DNA of 64,000 nt from Luidia sarsii (taxonomy: Eukaryota > Echinodermata > Asteroidea > Paxillosida > Luidiidae): assembly GCA_949987565.1 (NCBI GenBank), contig OX465103.1, forward strand, positions 5,308,761-5,372,760. Reading direction: 5' to 3'. The translations under genes and the position numbers were made by a program. Numbering within the stretch: position 1 is the first letter of the stretch; each line of letters opens with the position of its first letter. Shown here piece by piece: positions 1 to 10,950 of this stretch. Under the pieces are notes generated by a model. The model had not been told where the DNA came from. It did no database searches and saw nothing but the letters and a program-made list of their open reading frames with translations.

Positions 1-3000
1 CCAAACAATGGCAATGTATTGTGCTCGGTGCAGGTTTCTGTGTCGAAACGGCGCTGTGTGGTTTAGGTTCCTGCGTTATGGGACATCAGTCTGGCTTTTG
101 TCTCGGTGCTCCTATTCGGGAGTTAAAGGCACATGCCATCATGATCGCGATCGTTTAACGCCTCTCTTTAACTGGCCACGGCTGACAGGCTGGATGGAAG
201 GGCTTAAGCCTTGTGTCATGCTGCCCCATAGCTACCCCACTGCAGACTCTCGGCCACTAATTGACGTGGAGGCTTCTGTCTTGTTTCGTATGTGCTTATC
301 CCTTCCTGAAGCTGCCGGCTCTCTTCATTAGCCTCCCTTGGCAGTCTGCCCCAGACTTGGAGGCTTATTGCCCGTGCCAAGATACTTGTAGTCTTTGAGC
401 AGGCCCTGTCTCCATTTTTTTTAAAGTGCCTTGTGTAGTATTGTAGTTAGCACCTGCATGGTGCCCTCAGTATTAGGACACGTGTGTGGCCATTTTCCTC
501 GGAGCCGTTTTAGAACCGAAATTTCATAAAATCCTGTGGCCAGCCAGAAGCTCCACTTGCTCCTATTATTCAAATTTGTGCAAGTCAAGCTCAAAAGGCA
601 TCTCTTGAAATGCGCAATCTTGTGCATCGGCGATCTTGTCCGAATCGAGGAGGTGTTGCCCTGCTCAGCAGGATTTCATGCCCAAGCATTGTCAACTTGT
701 CAAGCAGGTGCAAGAAACGGGGGCCATGGCTGGCAGTTTGCCCCTGAAGACAAGTCTGATGAAGCTGGCGGCTTGCATGCCTTGTGCCAGAGAACTTGTG
801 GACAAGACCATGCTACTCTGTAGTTTATACAGTGGAGCGTCGCTAGAACAAACATCCCGGGATACAATTGTTCGGTATAGCGGTGCCGGTCGTTCGTAAT
901 AGCAGTGGCGGACTGGCGGCCACATATTTTGTGCACAAAAATCAGCAGCCAAGCAGCCAGCGACATTCCACTGTAGTGGCCTATCCCCTCTTGGCTCTCT
1001 ACATCGAATATTGCTGGCCAGATTAACTGCGCATCAGGACACACAGACAGGCACTTGCTGTAGCAGACTCAAGAGAAGACTAATTTATTACATGTACTTT
1101 GAAGCCACCCTTGAGCAGCTTTTCACAACAGACCTTGCTGGCAGTCTGCCCCAAATGCATGTGGGGATGGGGGCTTTCCGAAAAAACAACAAAAAAACAA
1201 ACAAAAAGACATGCTGTATGTACATGTAGTTACTGTACATGTACCTCTATTCCACTCTGTGGCGGCACCACCTCCTTGATCCAGTGCAAGCCGCTGGCTG
1301 TTAACCCTGTTTTACACTCAAAGGAAATCCAAGCAGCCCTCACCACCCACTTCATGCATGGACTTTTGTGAAATTGCTTTCATGAAAAAAATTCTCCCAT
1401 CCCTCCTCCATTTCTGTGCACCCCGGGATCTCGCCCCCGGTCTTGGGGGGGGGGGGGTCATCAGTCAGTGATGGCAGCCAGCCACAGATCACACCAGGCT
1501 TATGCCTGGATTAGGTAGGACATGAGCATCCCCCCTCTTCTCTTGCTACTGCTAGTGAAGAGTCCGTCGCCAGCTCGGCAGCGCGAGAGGCTGGCTTCAA
1601 CTCTCTCCTAGGGACCCCTAACTCCCCCGGGGCCCCTCCATTCCTGCTTTGAGAGCACTTTGACCTTCTGATATAAAAGGCTGCGGGCGAGGGGGATGGC
1701 CCAATGGGCGATCAATTTAGAGGTTGTGACTCCTTCAGTGATACACTGGTCTTAAGACCTGTCTCAAGGTGTAGGATCCAGCTGCCTTTATGTCCTCAGT
1801 GCTGATCACCGCATTTGTCACTGCACTTCACCTGTTTCTGACGTGTGGCTTCTTTTGTCAGTTCTTAACTGACTCCCCCCCCCCCTTAGTTCTGTCTGCC
1901 ACCCGGCGTCAGTAAGATTTTCAAGGAGGGAGAGAAGATCATATTTGGTTTGTGTCAGCTGCAGAGCAGTTATTTGAAAAAAAAAATTGGCTTGGGTTTG
2001 GACATGGAATATGGCTTAGGCTCGACCTTGGGTAGCGGCTACGGCTACGGCTTTGGCTTTGGTGTTGGCTCAGGCTGAGGCACAGGGTCAGGGATCTGGT
2101 TCAGGCTTTTGCCGAGGTTCTGGCTTAGGGTATTAGGTGTTGGCTGAGGCTCAGGCAAAGGCTTGACAGGTGGGTCTGGCTCAGGCTTTGGCTTTGGTGT
2201 TGGCTCAGGCTCTGGTTCAGGCTTTGGCTGAGGTTCTGGCTTAGAGTATTTGGTGTTGGCTGAGGCTGAGGCTCAGGCCAAGGCTTGACAAGGGGGCCTG
2301 ACTCAGGCTTTGTCCGAGGTTCTGACTTAGGGTAAGGTGTTGGCTGAGGCTGAGGCTAAGGCTCGACAAGGGGGTCTGGCCCAGGATTTGGCCGACGTTC
2401 TGCCTTAGGGTAAGGTGTTGGCTGAGGCTGAGGCTAAGGCTTGACAAGGGGGTCTGGCCCAGGCTTTGGCCGATGTTCTGGCTTAGGGTAAGGTTTTGGC
2501 TGAGGCTAAGGCTTATCAAGGGGGTCTGGCCAAGGCTTTGGCCGATGTTCTGGCTTAGGGTAAGGTGTTGGCTGAGGCTAAAGCTGAGGCTAAGGCTCGA
2601 CAAGGGGGTCTGGCCCAGGCTTTGGCCGAGGTTCTGGCTTAGGGTAAGGTGTTGGCTGAGGCTGAGGCTAAGGCTCGACAAGGGGGTCTGGCCCAGGCTT
2701 TGGCCGAGGTTCTGGCTTAGGGTAAGGTGTTGGCTGAGGCTGAGGCTAAGGCTTGACAAGGGGGTCTGGCCCAGGCTTTGGCCGAGGTTCTGGCTTAGGG
2801 TAAGGTGTTGGCTGAGGCTGAGGCTGAGGCTAAGGCTTGACAAGGGGGTCTGGCCTAGGCTTTTGCCGACGTTCTGGCTTAGGGTAAGGTTTTTGACTGT
2901 GGGTCAGACTTCTGGCATTGGCATTGGCTTCAGCTTTTCCTCACTTTGTTACTAATCCCACGTGTACATGTATGTTTTTTGGTGGGGTTTCTGTTGAATC

Positions 3001-3025
3001 GTTTCTTGCTTTCTCTCCCCCTCAG
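1..3025. other. upstream intron (or flank) of the RPTP gene
   Basis: No exon was recognised here. The first exon in the window, at 3026, begins in the middle of a codon, so coding sequence must exist further 5', and this stretch is most simply an intron. Positions 1-1900 hold only short unrelated open frames, a G-run near 1444 and a C-run near 1877. From about 2030 the sequence becomes a GGCT-rich minisatellite, listed separately. I see no FN3-like frame with flanking splice sites in it. Confidence 0.6.
2030..2905. repeat. 78-bp minisatellite, GGCTNAGG-rich
   Basis: From about 2330 to 2900 a unit of 78 bp recurs about seven times, marked by GACAAGGGGGTCTGGCC, CTTTGGCCGA and GGTTCTGGCTTAGGG. 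More degenerate copies extend upstream to about 2030. The unit is itself built on a 6-bp theme (ggctga/ggctta/ggctcg). Because 78 is a multiple of three, long open frames run along both strands (200 codons on the minus, 160 on the plus), giving Ser/Leu/Gln-rich and Trp/Leu/Arg-rich 26-residue repeats. These are very unlikely to be genes. The array ends about 120 bp before the exon at 3026. Confidence 0.9.
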
Positions 3026-3134
3026 ACCCTAACCCACCCGGTGCGCCAATGGTCAGGGTCATCACCAACAGCTCGCTGGACATCAGCTGGAGGGAGACAA
3101 ACGGGCCGGTCCTTTCGTATTACGTCCTGTACAG
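3026..3134 (+). CDS. RPTP exon a: first half of FN3 domain 1
   Basis: This 109-bp exon lies between a pyrimidine-rich CCCCCTCAG acceptor and a GTCAGT donor. It starts with two bases that complete a split codon (phase 1) and ends two bases into a codon (phase 2). The peptide begins PNPPGAPMVRVITNSS and runs on to LDISWRE and YYVLYR. That is the A-to-C' strand part of a fibronectin type III domain, with the core Trp (SW) and the Y-x-V-x-Y motif of strand C. An NSS sequon is present. The last two bases (AG) plus the first base of the exon at 9266 (G) restore the Arg codon, so the next exon is the second half of the same domain. FN3 domains of this receptor class are extracellular. The 5' neighbour exon is outside the window. 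Confidence 0.88.
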
Positions 3135-3517
3135 GTCAGTGTCTCTGTACTGCCCTCACACCGGGGGCCAGTTTATTCAATGATAGAGTGGCGGTAAGTG
3201 TAAGTGCAGCCCTTAGCACTTGCTTGATCCTTTATTTGAGATAGAGCGCCCTCTATTATTTACTTACTGGAGGAACCTGTGTTCACACAAACATCTAGTT
3301 GCTACTAAATAAGGTCGTGTCCGAAGTGGGTGTCTAGAGCTACTGTAGGTCTAGGTCTTTCCCCTATTGGAAATACAGGGAGATGCGAAGACAATAGCCT
3401 TAGCCCTAGCTCTGGAAGCCCGTTTCGGACACGGCCTAATAAGCCCATTGTGTACATGTACAGTATGTCAGCCATTTTGGTCCAGATTACTTTCACTGTT
3501 GCTCTTCATCTGAAAAT

Positions 3518-3694
3518 GTCTATCACACATGTAAAGAAGCAAGGGTCTCGACTCTCGACAGGAACCTTTGCAAATCTGAGTTTGCGAACAGTCTTTCACT
3601 ACCTGCACTTTCTACAATAAAGCCTCAAATATTCAACCGTAGACGATTCCCTACTGTTGAGACCCTTGCTTCTTTTACGGTAGATGTGTGATAG
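3518..3694. repeat. short inverted-repeat (MITE-like) element
   Basis: CTATCACACATGTAAAGAAG near 3520 is repeated in inverted form as CTTCTTTTACGGTAGATGTGTGATAG ending near 3694, and AAGGGTCTC/GAGACCCTT extends the arms. About 100 bp separate the arms. The layout is that of a small non-autonomous terminal-inverted-repeat element; no second copy was seen in the window. Confidence 0.6.
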
Positions 3695-4502
3695 AGCTCT
3701 TACATCAGCTTGCGAGTCATTTGTGAGCGCTGATGTTACTGTGGCCCAGGTGTGGAAATCCACTCAGTTATCTTCTCAAGTTGGAAGTTCACATTGACTG
3801 CGTGTTCACAAACTGACAAAATCCATCCGTAATGCAGAACAGATTTTGAAAATAGCACTTTTTTTTTTTTTTTTTTTTCCTAAATGAATTTTCGCCGGTA
3901 TTTTGATAGGAAGTTTTCCTGTGGTCTAAGAGGTACATGTAAACAATATTAAGTTTTCCTTTTTAGGGAAAAAATTGCTGTAACTTGTTTTCATGAAGTA
4001 AATACCAAAATACCAAAACTGTTGCAAATTGCTCCACTGACTAAAATGACCTGCAATACATCAATCTCAAAAGTCAGAGGGCCTGACGTTTCGATCCTAG
4101 AAGGACCTTTCTCAAAGGCAAAGGCTGTAAGTTTTCAACTGACAGCGTGATTGTCAACACGTTAAGACTATTAGGAAATTTGAGCCCAAAGAACAAAACA
4201 AAAATATATAGTAATCAAAAGGAATGATCGTGCCAAAGCAGGACTATGAAAATTGCCCTAAGGTCATCCATCACCTCTCCCCCTCATGATCTTCAGTCTG
4301 CTAAGTGATAGTCCTTATCTTGTTGCGATAAAATAAGAGTGGGAGAGGAGGGGTGGGGGGAGGGGGAGAATGTCAACTGAACATCGTGGCCAGGAGACCC
4401 GAAGAAGAAGCTCTTCACAAGATTTCCAGTCTAAGTACGCCATGGGAAGAACTACTCCCTATCGGTGCATTGGTTTGGAAGGGGATGTTTATGGGGATTT
4501 TT

Positions 4503-4545
4503 TTTTTGAGAGAGAGAGAGAGAGAGGGGGGGGGGGGGAAGTCGG
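4503..4545. repeat. GA microsatellite with poly-G
   Basis: A run of (GA)n passes directly into a run of about a dozen G residues, next to a T run. It is simple sequence with no sign of a gene. Confidence 0.9.
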
Positions 4546-5432
4546 GGGGTTGGGGAGAGAGTCCAGTCAAGTGTTGTGGGAAATTCATTCGTAGTCTGAG
4601 TGGCCGGCCGTCTGAAGCCGATAAACTGGCAGTCGAACCGTCAGAACGGGATTTCAGAGTGCAGACGACCCACTCCCGCTGCAGTCCACAGTAACGCAAT
4701 CGCATGTGCACATCTCCCAGACACAAAAAAATATTGAGACGCCGCAGAGTGAGTTCCGGATAAGATTAATCTGATGTGCTGTCAGTGTACATGTACATGT
4801 TCATGTATACTGTTCATGTACATGCATGTGGCAATACAGTGCTTTTTTTGTGGGAGGGAGGGGGGAGGGGGACGGAAGGTGCGAGATGAAAGGTGAGAGT
4901 TGCAGAGGAAAATTGATCAACTGACATGAGATAATCACCAAAATGATAGACATGGTGGTGAACTGGTGATGAATAGTGGAATGCATAAGTCTTATGTGAT
5001 TTTGTCAGCCATATAGTACATGTGCATGTACAATGTACGGTATGAAATCTGCATTGGACTGTCAGTGACATTTACACATGTGTATGGACGTGTACCGGTA
5101 CCAGTATGTACATGTACAGTAAATGTACGTGGGCAATTAACACTTAGGCTTCAGTTTGCTGTACAATTCTTAATGCACTGTGTACTCCTTACTGCATGGA
5201 AAACATGATGATGTCAACTTCAGCGACAAATTGCAGCCGGTTATACTATAGCCGGTATTGCAGCCGGTTTTTTGTGAGTACATGTACTGCTTCAGAGTAC
5301 TGCCAGTATATATACAGTACAGACTATCTCCCTTTGAGATTTGGTCCTCCAAAATGTCAGTCTTCCTACATGTACTTTCATTTTTTTGGATAAATTATTC
5401 ATGTGTATTGCTTGGAGAAGACATTTGTTTTT

Positions 5433-5945
5433 TAATGTATTCAACGGTACTTTGTCAAGCAATGCATTCAGAATGTGCTTTGCTTAAGGGATCAGTGAAA
5501 ATTGGCACATTTCTTAATGTATTCTACGGTACTTTGTCAAGCAATGTAATGTATTCAGAATGTGCATTGCTTAAGGGACCAGTGAAAATTGGCACATTTT
5601 TTTAATGTATTCAACGGTACTTTGTCAAGCAATGCATTCAGAATGTGCTTTGCTTAAGGGATCAGTGAAAATTGGCACATTTCTTAATGTATTCTACGGT
5701 ACATGTACTTTGTCAAGCAATGTAATGTATTCAGAATGTGCATTGCTTAAGGGACCAGTGAAAATTGGCACATTTTTAATGTATTCAATCATTTCAATGG
5801 TAATTTGTCAAGCTATGCATTCGGAATGTGCTTTGCTTACGGGACCAGTGAAAATCGGCACATTTTTTTAATGTATTCAAAGGTACTTTGCCAAGCTATG
5901 CATTCAGAATGTGCTTTGCTTTAGGGACCAGTGAAAATTGGCACT
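5433..5945. repeat. tandem repeat, alternating 82- and 88-bp units
   Basis: AATGTATTC..CGGTACTTTG recurs at 5433, 5515, 5603 and 5685 and, more diverged, near 5778 and 5873. Each unit ends in CAGTGAAAATTGGCACAT. Units alternate in length and in the words AAGCAATGCATTCAG and AAGCAATGTAATGTATTCAG, so the array is a tandem of dimers of about 170 bp. Roughly six units are present. They stay open in one plus frame over part of the array, but no gene is indicated. Confidence 0.88.
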
Positions 5946-6243
5946 GTGGACAAGCTGATCACCCAGCCAACTACATTGTTGTAACTGGTGAGCATTGCAT
6001 TGCCTTCCAGTTTTCTGTGGCAATGTTTCTTTGTCCGACTGATTGTATTTCAATACGCCCTTGTACTGTTGGAGATACTTCCTGAGAACATTTCCTGGCT
6101 TGGTGTAGTATTTGCCAATGACATGGTACAGTTTTTTCCTACATATGGTATGATTTTGCATCGAGGACAATGCACAAGGGTTTGCCTTACTCAGCGTTCA
6201 ATTAACACTTGTTACTTGGGGTTTTGCCTGGGAAAAAAATACT

Positions 6244-6318
6244 GGCAGCTTGGACAGGATTCGAACCCGCGACTCCTGCTTTCCAGTGCAGACGTCTCAG
6301 CAACTAGACCAACGAGCT
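6244..6318 (-). repeat. tRNA-derived SINE-like copy
   Basis: Read on the minus strand this is tRNA-like: an acceptor-like AGCTCGT, a D-arm like GGTCTAGTTGCTGAGAC, a T-arm with GGTTCGAATCC, and a closing AAGCTGCC. The anticodon arm cannot form a normal 5-bp stem with a 7-base loop. At least four related copies lie in this window, so it is read as a tRNA (Ser/Leu type)-derived interspersed repeat rather than a working tRNA gene. Confidence 0.7.
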
Positions 6319-8173
6319 GGTCAAGGTTGTGTGGTGGATTCAAATCTGTACAGCGGCTGGTACCGCGTTACATCATAGATAAAATGTTATTAATTTATGA
6401 AATCATTTTTTTATGACGGGTGTCAAAGGTCATGGGTGTGCCAGAAAGCTTTAGTTGCCAAGGAACACCACGTCCAGTTGTCTGCGCATGTGGAGAATGA
6501 AACACCACAGTAGAAATATGGCAGTAATAAGTCCTGCACAGAAAACTTCTTTTCACTGAAATGAAATACAGGCGGAACAAATGACCTCAATTGATCATCA
6601 ATAAGTCAGGAGCGTTTAAAGCCAAGTAAACAAAAGTACATGGTGTATCAGCTTCTCATCCAAACTTATTGAAAAAAGGAGGATGCTGCTCTTTTTTTTT
6701 GGCTGCCTTTAACCCCTTCACGGCGGGATTATTTTAGTGCCCATGGCCGGCACAGTGCCATTTCAAAAGCTCGCTAAACAATCAGAGAACATTTATGTGT
6801 GAGGTTCAACGGCTGGAAATAGCGAAAATCAATCAAATTTCCGTCTGTTTATTGTTTAGAATATTTGATTTTTAAATGGCAAAAATTACACCCAAAAAAG
6901 TTGCCGGGGGGGGGGGGGGTGATGAGAAACTAATATTTTGTTTTACTTGGCCTAATGAGAAAGACAAAGTTCTGCATGACTTTTCAGTTGAGAGAGGTTT
7001 GTCTTGTTGTCCGTAGTAGGGAGTCATTTAGCTTGAGGCATGGAGGAAGTTTTTCAGCCAATTTTTTTGTTTTTAACCCGGTGGTTAAAAAAAAAAACCT
7101 CCCTGGTATGAGTCGCTGTTCCTCGCTAATGAAAGCCGGATTCACAAGCCGCGTATGGACATGATACCATTGCTTCTGACAGCCCTTTGGCTGCCATCTG
7201 CTTAGCGTAAAAACAAATTCTCAAAGTTTTCTGGTTTTTTTTTTTTATTCAAAAGGGTTTTCTATGCTCCGCGACCCATTTTTGTGTTAGCTTTTGAAAC
7301 AAGTCTGTGAAAAATAAAGGAATGAAAATCCGCCCTTTGCTCTCTCTTCCACCTGCCCATCCCCCCACCCCCCACTTTCGAAGTCAGACTGGATGTCAGG
7401 AGGAAGATCAAAGTTAACCAACGTTATCCGGATCAGTGGGCTATTATTAGGCATTGAGCCACGGCGCGGTCACCGGCAATGACATATGCTCACCTACTCG
7501 ACCGAGAGGGGCTTCCCGTTTACGGCCCAGCCTCCAAACAGCTTCTGTCCGTTCTTTTGCCCCGCAGTCTACAACTCTACAGGCTGTTGGGCTGGAGGGA
7601 GGGGAGGGGTTGGGTTGGGTTATTTCCATAGAGGTGTCCTATTCCAAAGCAACCACTGTTTCTCAAGCACCTTAATAACATACTCGATCCAGTTTTTGGT
7701 TTTTTTAGCTCAAAAGTACCGAGGGGTCTGACATTCCAAATCGAGCAGTAGGCCTACCTTTTTCAAGTTCTTTTAGCTTATTTTTGTGTGTGTGCAAATT
7801 TATGATCTTTTTTTTTTTTTCACAAAGGAAAAAGAAAACGGAGCACGGGAAATTGAGTCAAAAAGTGTATCCAACTATGGAAACCAAATCCATTTAAAGG
7901 TTTTTTTTGTGCTCTGATTTTTAACTGTTTTGGCTTGTGCTCTTTTATCTGGTTATATAACCATACCAGCAAGAGAGAACAAAAAAAAATACTGAGGAAA
8001 TTGTGAAAATTGTCAAGAAACATTAGAACTGATCTGAGCACCTTTACCTCTTGCCTGATGTACCACAATGTTATTTTAGTCACAAAACAAAATCTGCGTG
8101 CCAGGAGGTGCACATTTGTTGGGACATCCTCCCTCCACACCTGTCTGTCCTTTGCTGACGATGGACAGGCCAC

Positions 8174-8515
8174 TTAAAGGCCCTAAATACAACATTGGTA
8201 AAAGTAAAAAGATTGCCACAGTTTGTGTGTTAAACCATTAAGCATTCCCAAAAAGAAATCCTGCGAAGGTTTTACCTCAAATGGTAATCTGAGAAAGTAG
8301 AAAAATGCAAAAAAAGTCACGGTTTTCGCACTGTTCTGTATTGTAAGAAATACCGGTAGTTTATCACTGAGTGTTTAAGTGAAGATTTCCCAAGAAGTAC
8401 ATGTACAGCATCCCAGACCGTAAGATTTCAACATGAGGATTCTATCATGACCATCTACAAACTGTGTAAATTAGAAGGAAATCTGTGGACATCGATGTTT
8501 TCAGATCTTCCCAAT
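8174..8515. mobile_element. TTAAAGGCCC-family MITE, right end truncated
   Basis: It starts TTAAAGGCCCTAAATACAAC and ends near CAGATCTTCCCA without the last twenty or so bases of the right terminus. Its interior (for example GTACAGCATCCCAGACCGTA) is the reverse complement of the element at 51161-51529, so both belong to one subfamily in opposite orientation. No transposase is encoded. Family membership rests on these shared blocks. Confidence 0.7.
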
Positions 8516-8724
8516 AACCAGGTTCATGTCCCGGTCTAGTCAGATTGTCTTTGCTGGTGTCAAAAATTTATTGAAAATTTCCCGGGCAATTTTCCCTTTT
8601 GCTTTGTTCGTTTGAACTTAGTGTTTAATTGTTTGTTTAGTTGTTTGTTTTTTTCAATTTTTTCAATGAAGGTAATCAGCACTGAATGCTCAGTGCTTTG
8701 CTCGATGCCTGATGAAACCTATTT

Positions 8725-8799
8725 GGCAGCTCGGGCAGGATTCGAACCCGCGACTCCTGCTTTCTTGTGCAGACGTCTTGACCACTTGACCGCTGAGTT
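8725..8799 (-). repeat. tRNA-derived SINE-like copy
   Basis: The minus strand carries the same tRNA-like head as the copy at 6244: GGTCAAGTGGTCAAGAC in the D-arm, GCAGGAGTCGCGGGTTCGAA before the T-loop, and CCGAGCTGCC at the end. The following plus-strand sequence (TTGTTGCATTATTTGG..GGGCAAGCCCTCATTGA) recurs beside the copy at 8984, so a shared body accompanies the tRNA-like head. Confidence 0.72.
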
Positions 8800-8983
8800 G
8801 GTCGAGTTCAGATTCGAATAATTAACGTATAGCTGTGGGTACCTTGTTGCATTATTTGGTTGACGTTACGTCAAGCAGGGCAAGCCCTCATTGATTTACA
8901 TTCTCCTTTACGCAAACATCATGTTAACCCCCCCCCTCCCTCCCCTGTACTTACCGGGGGATGGGTATGATGAAAAAAATTCA

Positions 8984-9058
8984 GACAGCTCGGGCGAGAT
9001 TCAAACCTGCGACTCCTGCTTTCTAATGCAGACATCTTAACCACTTGACCACCGAGCT
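8984..9058 (-). repeat. tRNA-derived SINE-like copy
   Basis: This is a second minus-strand copy about 260 bp from the one at 8725, with AGCTCGGTGGTCAAGTGG and a T-arm carrying GGTTTGAATC. An ACATGT tract and the shared GGGCAAACCCTCATTGAA body follow on the plus strand. The pair looks like a duplicated or twice-inserted SINE just upstream of the exon at 9266. Confidence 0.72.
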
Positions 9059-9265
9059 GGTCGAGGTCGTGTGGCAGATTTGAATTATGTACATGTACAT
9101 GTGTACATGTAGCTGCGGGTACCCTGTTGCATCATTACGTTGACGTTACTCCGAGCAGGGCAAACCCTCATTGAATTACATTCTCTTGATGCAAACATGT
9201 TATATCTATGACTTCAATTTTTGTTATTTTTTTTTTCGTTTTTTTGTTTTGTTCTCCACCCTCAG

Positions 9266-9450
9266 GGAAGGGGCAGTGACTGGTGCACCGAATGCCTCTG
9301 TTCTCAGGGTCACTGTGGCCAACCAGCAGACCTCGCATCTGGTGGAAAACCTGAAGGTGAACACGGACTACAGCTTGTGGGTCCAGGCCTCGTACGCCGG
9401 CGACTATACCATGACCAGCGCTGTGGCCGTTTACAGGACAGCACCAGGAA
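9266..9450 (+). CDS. RPTP exon b: second half of FN3 domain 1
   Basis: This 185-bp exon has a CCACCCTCAG acceptor and a consensus GTAAGC donor at 9451. Its first base completes the Arg codon opened by the exon at 3026, and it ends one base into a codon. The peptide includes VTVANQQTSHLVENLKVNTD and then YSLWVQASYAGDYTMTSA, ending in a VYRTAPG linker. This is the second half of an FN3 fold, with the L-x-N-L-x-x-x-T-x-Y segment and the following V-x-A strand. One NAS sequon is visible. The phase-1 exit falls at the domain border, the usual place for FN3 modules, and joins the exon at 11891 to give a Thr codon. Confidence 0.93.
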
Positions 9451-9624
9451 GTAAGCAAATAAGCACCAGCGTCTGCCAAACAGAAGAATGTCGTCCATTC
9501 CCATTTGTTCCTTTTCCGCCGCCTCTGCAAAGTGCAGAAGCGGCACTGAAGTGGAAGAGATGTACCCTTTTTTTCAGAATAGGACAGAGAAAAGTAGATG
9601 GTTGTGGTAATGTCAAGGAGTGCT

Positions 9625-10165
9625 ACCACCTGACAGAACACACCAGACAGACAAAATGTACAAGATGGTGGCAAAGTCCGTGTCTCACCGAGGTGAGCAG
9701 CCACCTGACATAACACAGGGATGCAAGAATTCCGGAAAATATTATTGTTATATATTTTATATTTTATGTCAAACTGGTGTCTCAAATTGCTAAATTTTAT
9801 CTGTTAAAACCCTAAAAACTGAAGGGTGCCTGCACCCCTGCCGTGAATCTCGCAATCGCGTCTGTTGGTCGCGTAAGCGCTCACTTGCAGTCGCACAATT
9901 GATTGGCCTTCGGTAATTTACAGAAAATGACTTTGCCGGTCACTTGCATCCCTGATAACACACCAGACAGACAAAATGTGCAAAGTGATGGCGTATTGCG
10001 GCCACCTGACAGAAGAGACATATATGCAGAAGATGAGGGCAATGCCGTGTCTCACCGAGGTGAGCAGCTGCCCCGGCTGAAAAGACAGACAGACAAATAT
10101 AGAATTGGGTGGCAATGCCGTGTCTCACCGAGGTGAGCAACCACCGGACAGAACATACAGGAGGA
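9625..10165. repeat. about 73-bp minisatellite split by a mobile element
   Basis: The unit is marked by GTGTCTCACCGAGGTGAGCA followed by a CC-rich CACCTGACAGAACA and CAGACAGACAAA. Markers fall near 9680, 10050 and 10122, with further partial units. GTGTCTCACCGAGGTGAGCA itself contains the palindrome CTCACCGAGGTGAG. The array is broken at 9716 by a 239-bp insertion and resumes at 9961. Confidence 0.8.
9716..9954. mobile_element. CAGGGATG-family MITE with 6-bp target duplication
   Basis: The element has inverted ends CAGGGATGCAAG and CTTGCATCCCTG and no coding capacity. It sits inside the minisatellite, and ATAACA is present directly before it (9710-9715) and directly after it (9955-9960). The neighbouring minisatellite units (CTGACAGAACACACC) serve as the empty site. 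The interior shares GTTAAAACCCTAAAAACTGA and the CTCGGTCGCGTAAGCG-like blocks with copies at 13868, 22928 and 43953. CAGGG ends are common in hAT elements, but a 6-bp duplication is at the low end for that group, so the superfamily is left open. Confidence 0.88.
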
Positions 10166-10420
10166 CAGGCAAGCCACTCAGGCAGGATGTCAGACTGAAA
10201 GGTCGGCCCGGTGTGATTATTCCTCGTCCCGGATCCATCCCGACGATCCGTTTCCAATCCCTCCAAGAGAGAATCTCAGGCGCAAGCTCCAACCTGCCCT
10301 TCTCTTCTCTCCTGGACAGTAGTTCCCGACTGGAGAAATAAACGCATACGGTTTCCTTTGTGTTTTTTGATTCCCTTTTCAGAACTGTACACATCATGTT
10401 TCTTAAAAAAAAAAAAAATT

Positions 10421-10482
10421 GACTGGACCAGAGACCTCTGGCATAACGGAACAGTGCTCTACCGCCTGAGCCATACAGACCT
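10421..10482 (-). repeat. tRNA-like repeat, second family
   Basis: On the minus strand the sequence reads like a tRNA 5' half (GTATGGCTCAGGCGGTAGAG) followed by a T-arm-like CCAGAGGTCTCTGG and GTCCAGTC. It resembles the plus-strand copy at 10866 and a minus-strand copy near 59345. A run of A follows on the plus side. It is best read as a SINE head; the match to a specific tRNA is not determined. Confidence 0.5.
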
Positions 10483-10865
10483 TATTTTTATATATTTATT
10501 TAATTTTCCGGGATACATGTACACATAACAGCACTCTCAAAATTAATAAGAATAAAGTGTAAAACAAATAAATGAATACTAAAATAAAATAACACTAAAA
10601 AGCACACAACAACAATAACAACAACAACAGAAACAACATCCATTCCAATTAGCTCCTGTGTGATTGCCCCCCCCCAAAAAAAAAAATGGTTTCTGTCAGG
10701 GGGCTCTCCAAACTAATTGGATGACATTATCAGTTCAACATATACATTGTACATGGAAAAGAAACTGTTAAATAAGTAAATTACAATTATGCCAAATATG
10801 GCAATAAAAGACAGTCCTTACATGTAGGTGTTATAGAGGGCCTTTCCTCCAAAAAGGAATTCTAG

Positions 10866-10950
10866 ATAGCGCAGGTGGTTAGAGTGCTGGTACATTTAGC
10901 CAGTGGTCCCAGGTTCATGGCCTGGCCCAGTCAAATTCTCTTTGCAGTCT
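10866..10950 (+). repeat. tRNA-like repeat, second family
   Basis: GATAGCGCAGGTGGTTAGAG is D-arm-like, and CCCAGGTTCATGGCCTGG is T-arm-like. The CCAGTCAAATTCTCTTTGC tail recurs, diverged, near 8530-8560 and 57215-57235, which supports a dispersed SINE family with a common tail. Confidence 0.5.

Larger units (their letters stand above)
3135..9265. other. intron 1 of the visible gene
   Basis: This 6.1-kb intron contains a small inverted repeat (3518-3694), a hammerhead-like hairpin unit (about 4080-4120), a purine microsatellite (4503-4545), a tandem repeat (5433-5945), three tRNA-like SINE copies on the minus strand (6244, 8725, 8984) and a TTAA-ended element (8174-8515). The stretch from about 6350 to 8170 holds nothing I can name beyond homopolymer runs and short open frames. 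Confidence 0.75.

Noticed and set aside
1668..1690. TATAAAAGG as a TATA-box promoter
   Set aside because: No nearby first exon or coding frame follows; the hexamer alone is not enough.
6708..6730. Left end of a third piggyBac-like element (TTAACCCCTTCACGGCGGG)
   Set aside because: No matching inverted right end followed by TTAA could be found downstream.
9168..9785. 205-codon minus-strand frame
   Set aside because: It overlaps the real FN3 exon on the plus strand and a minisatellite; it is a shadow frame.
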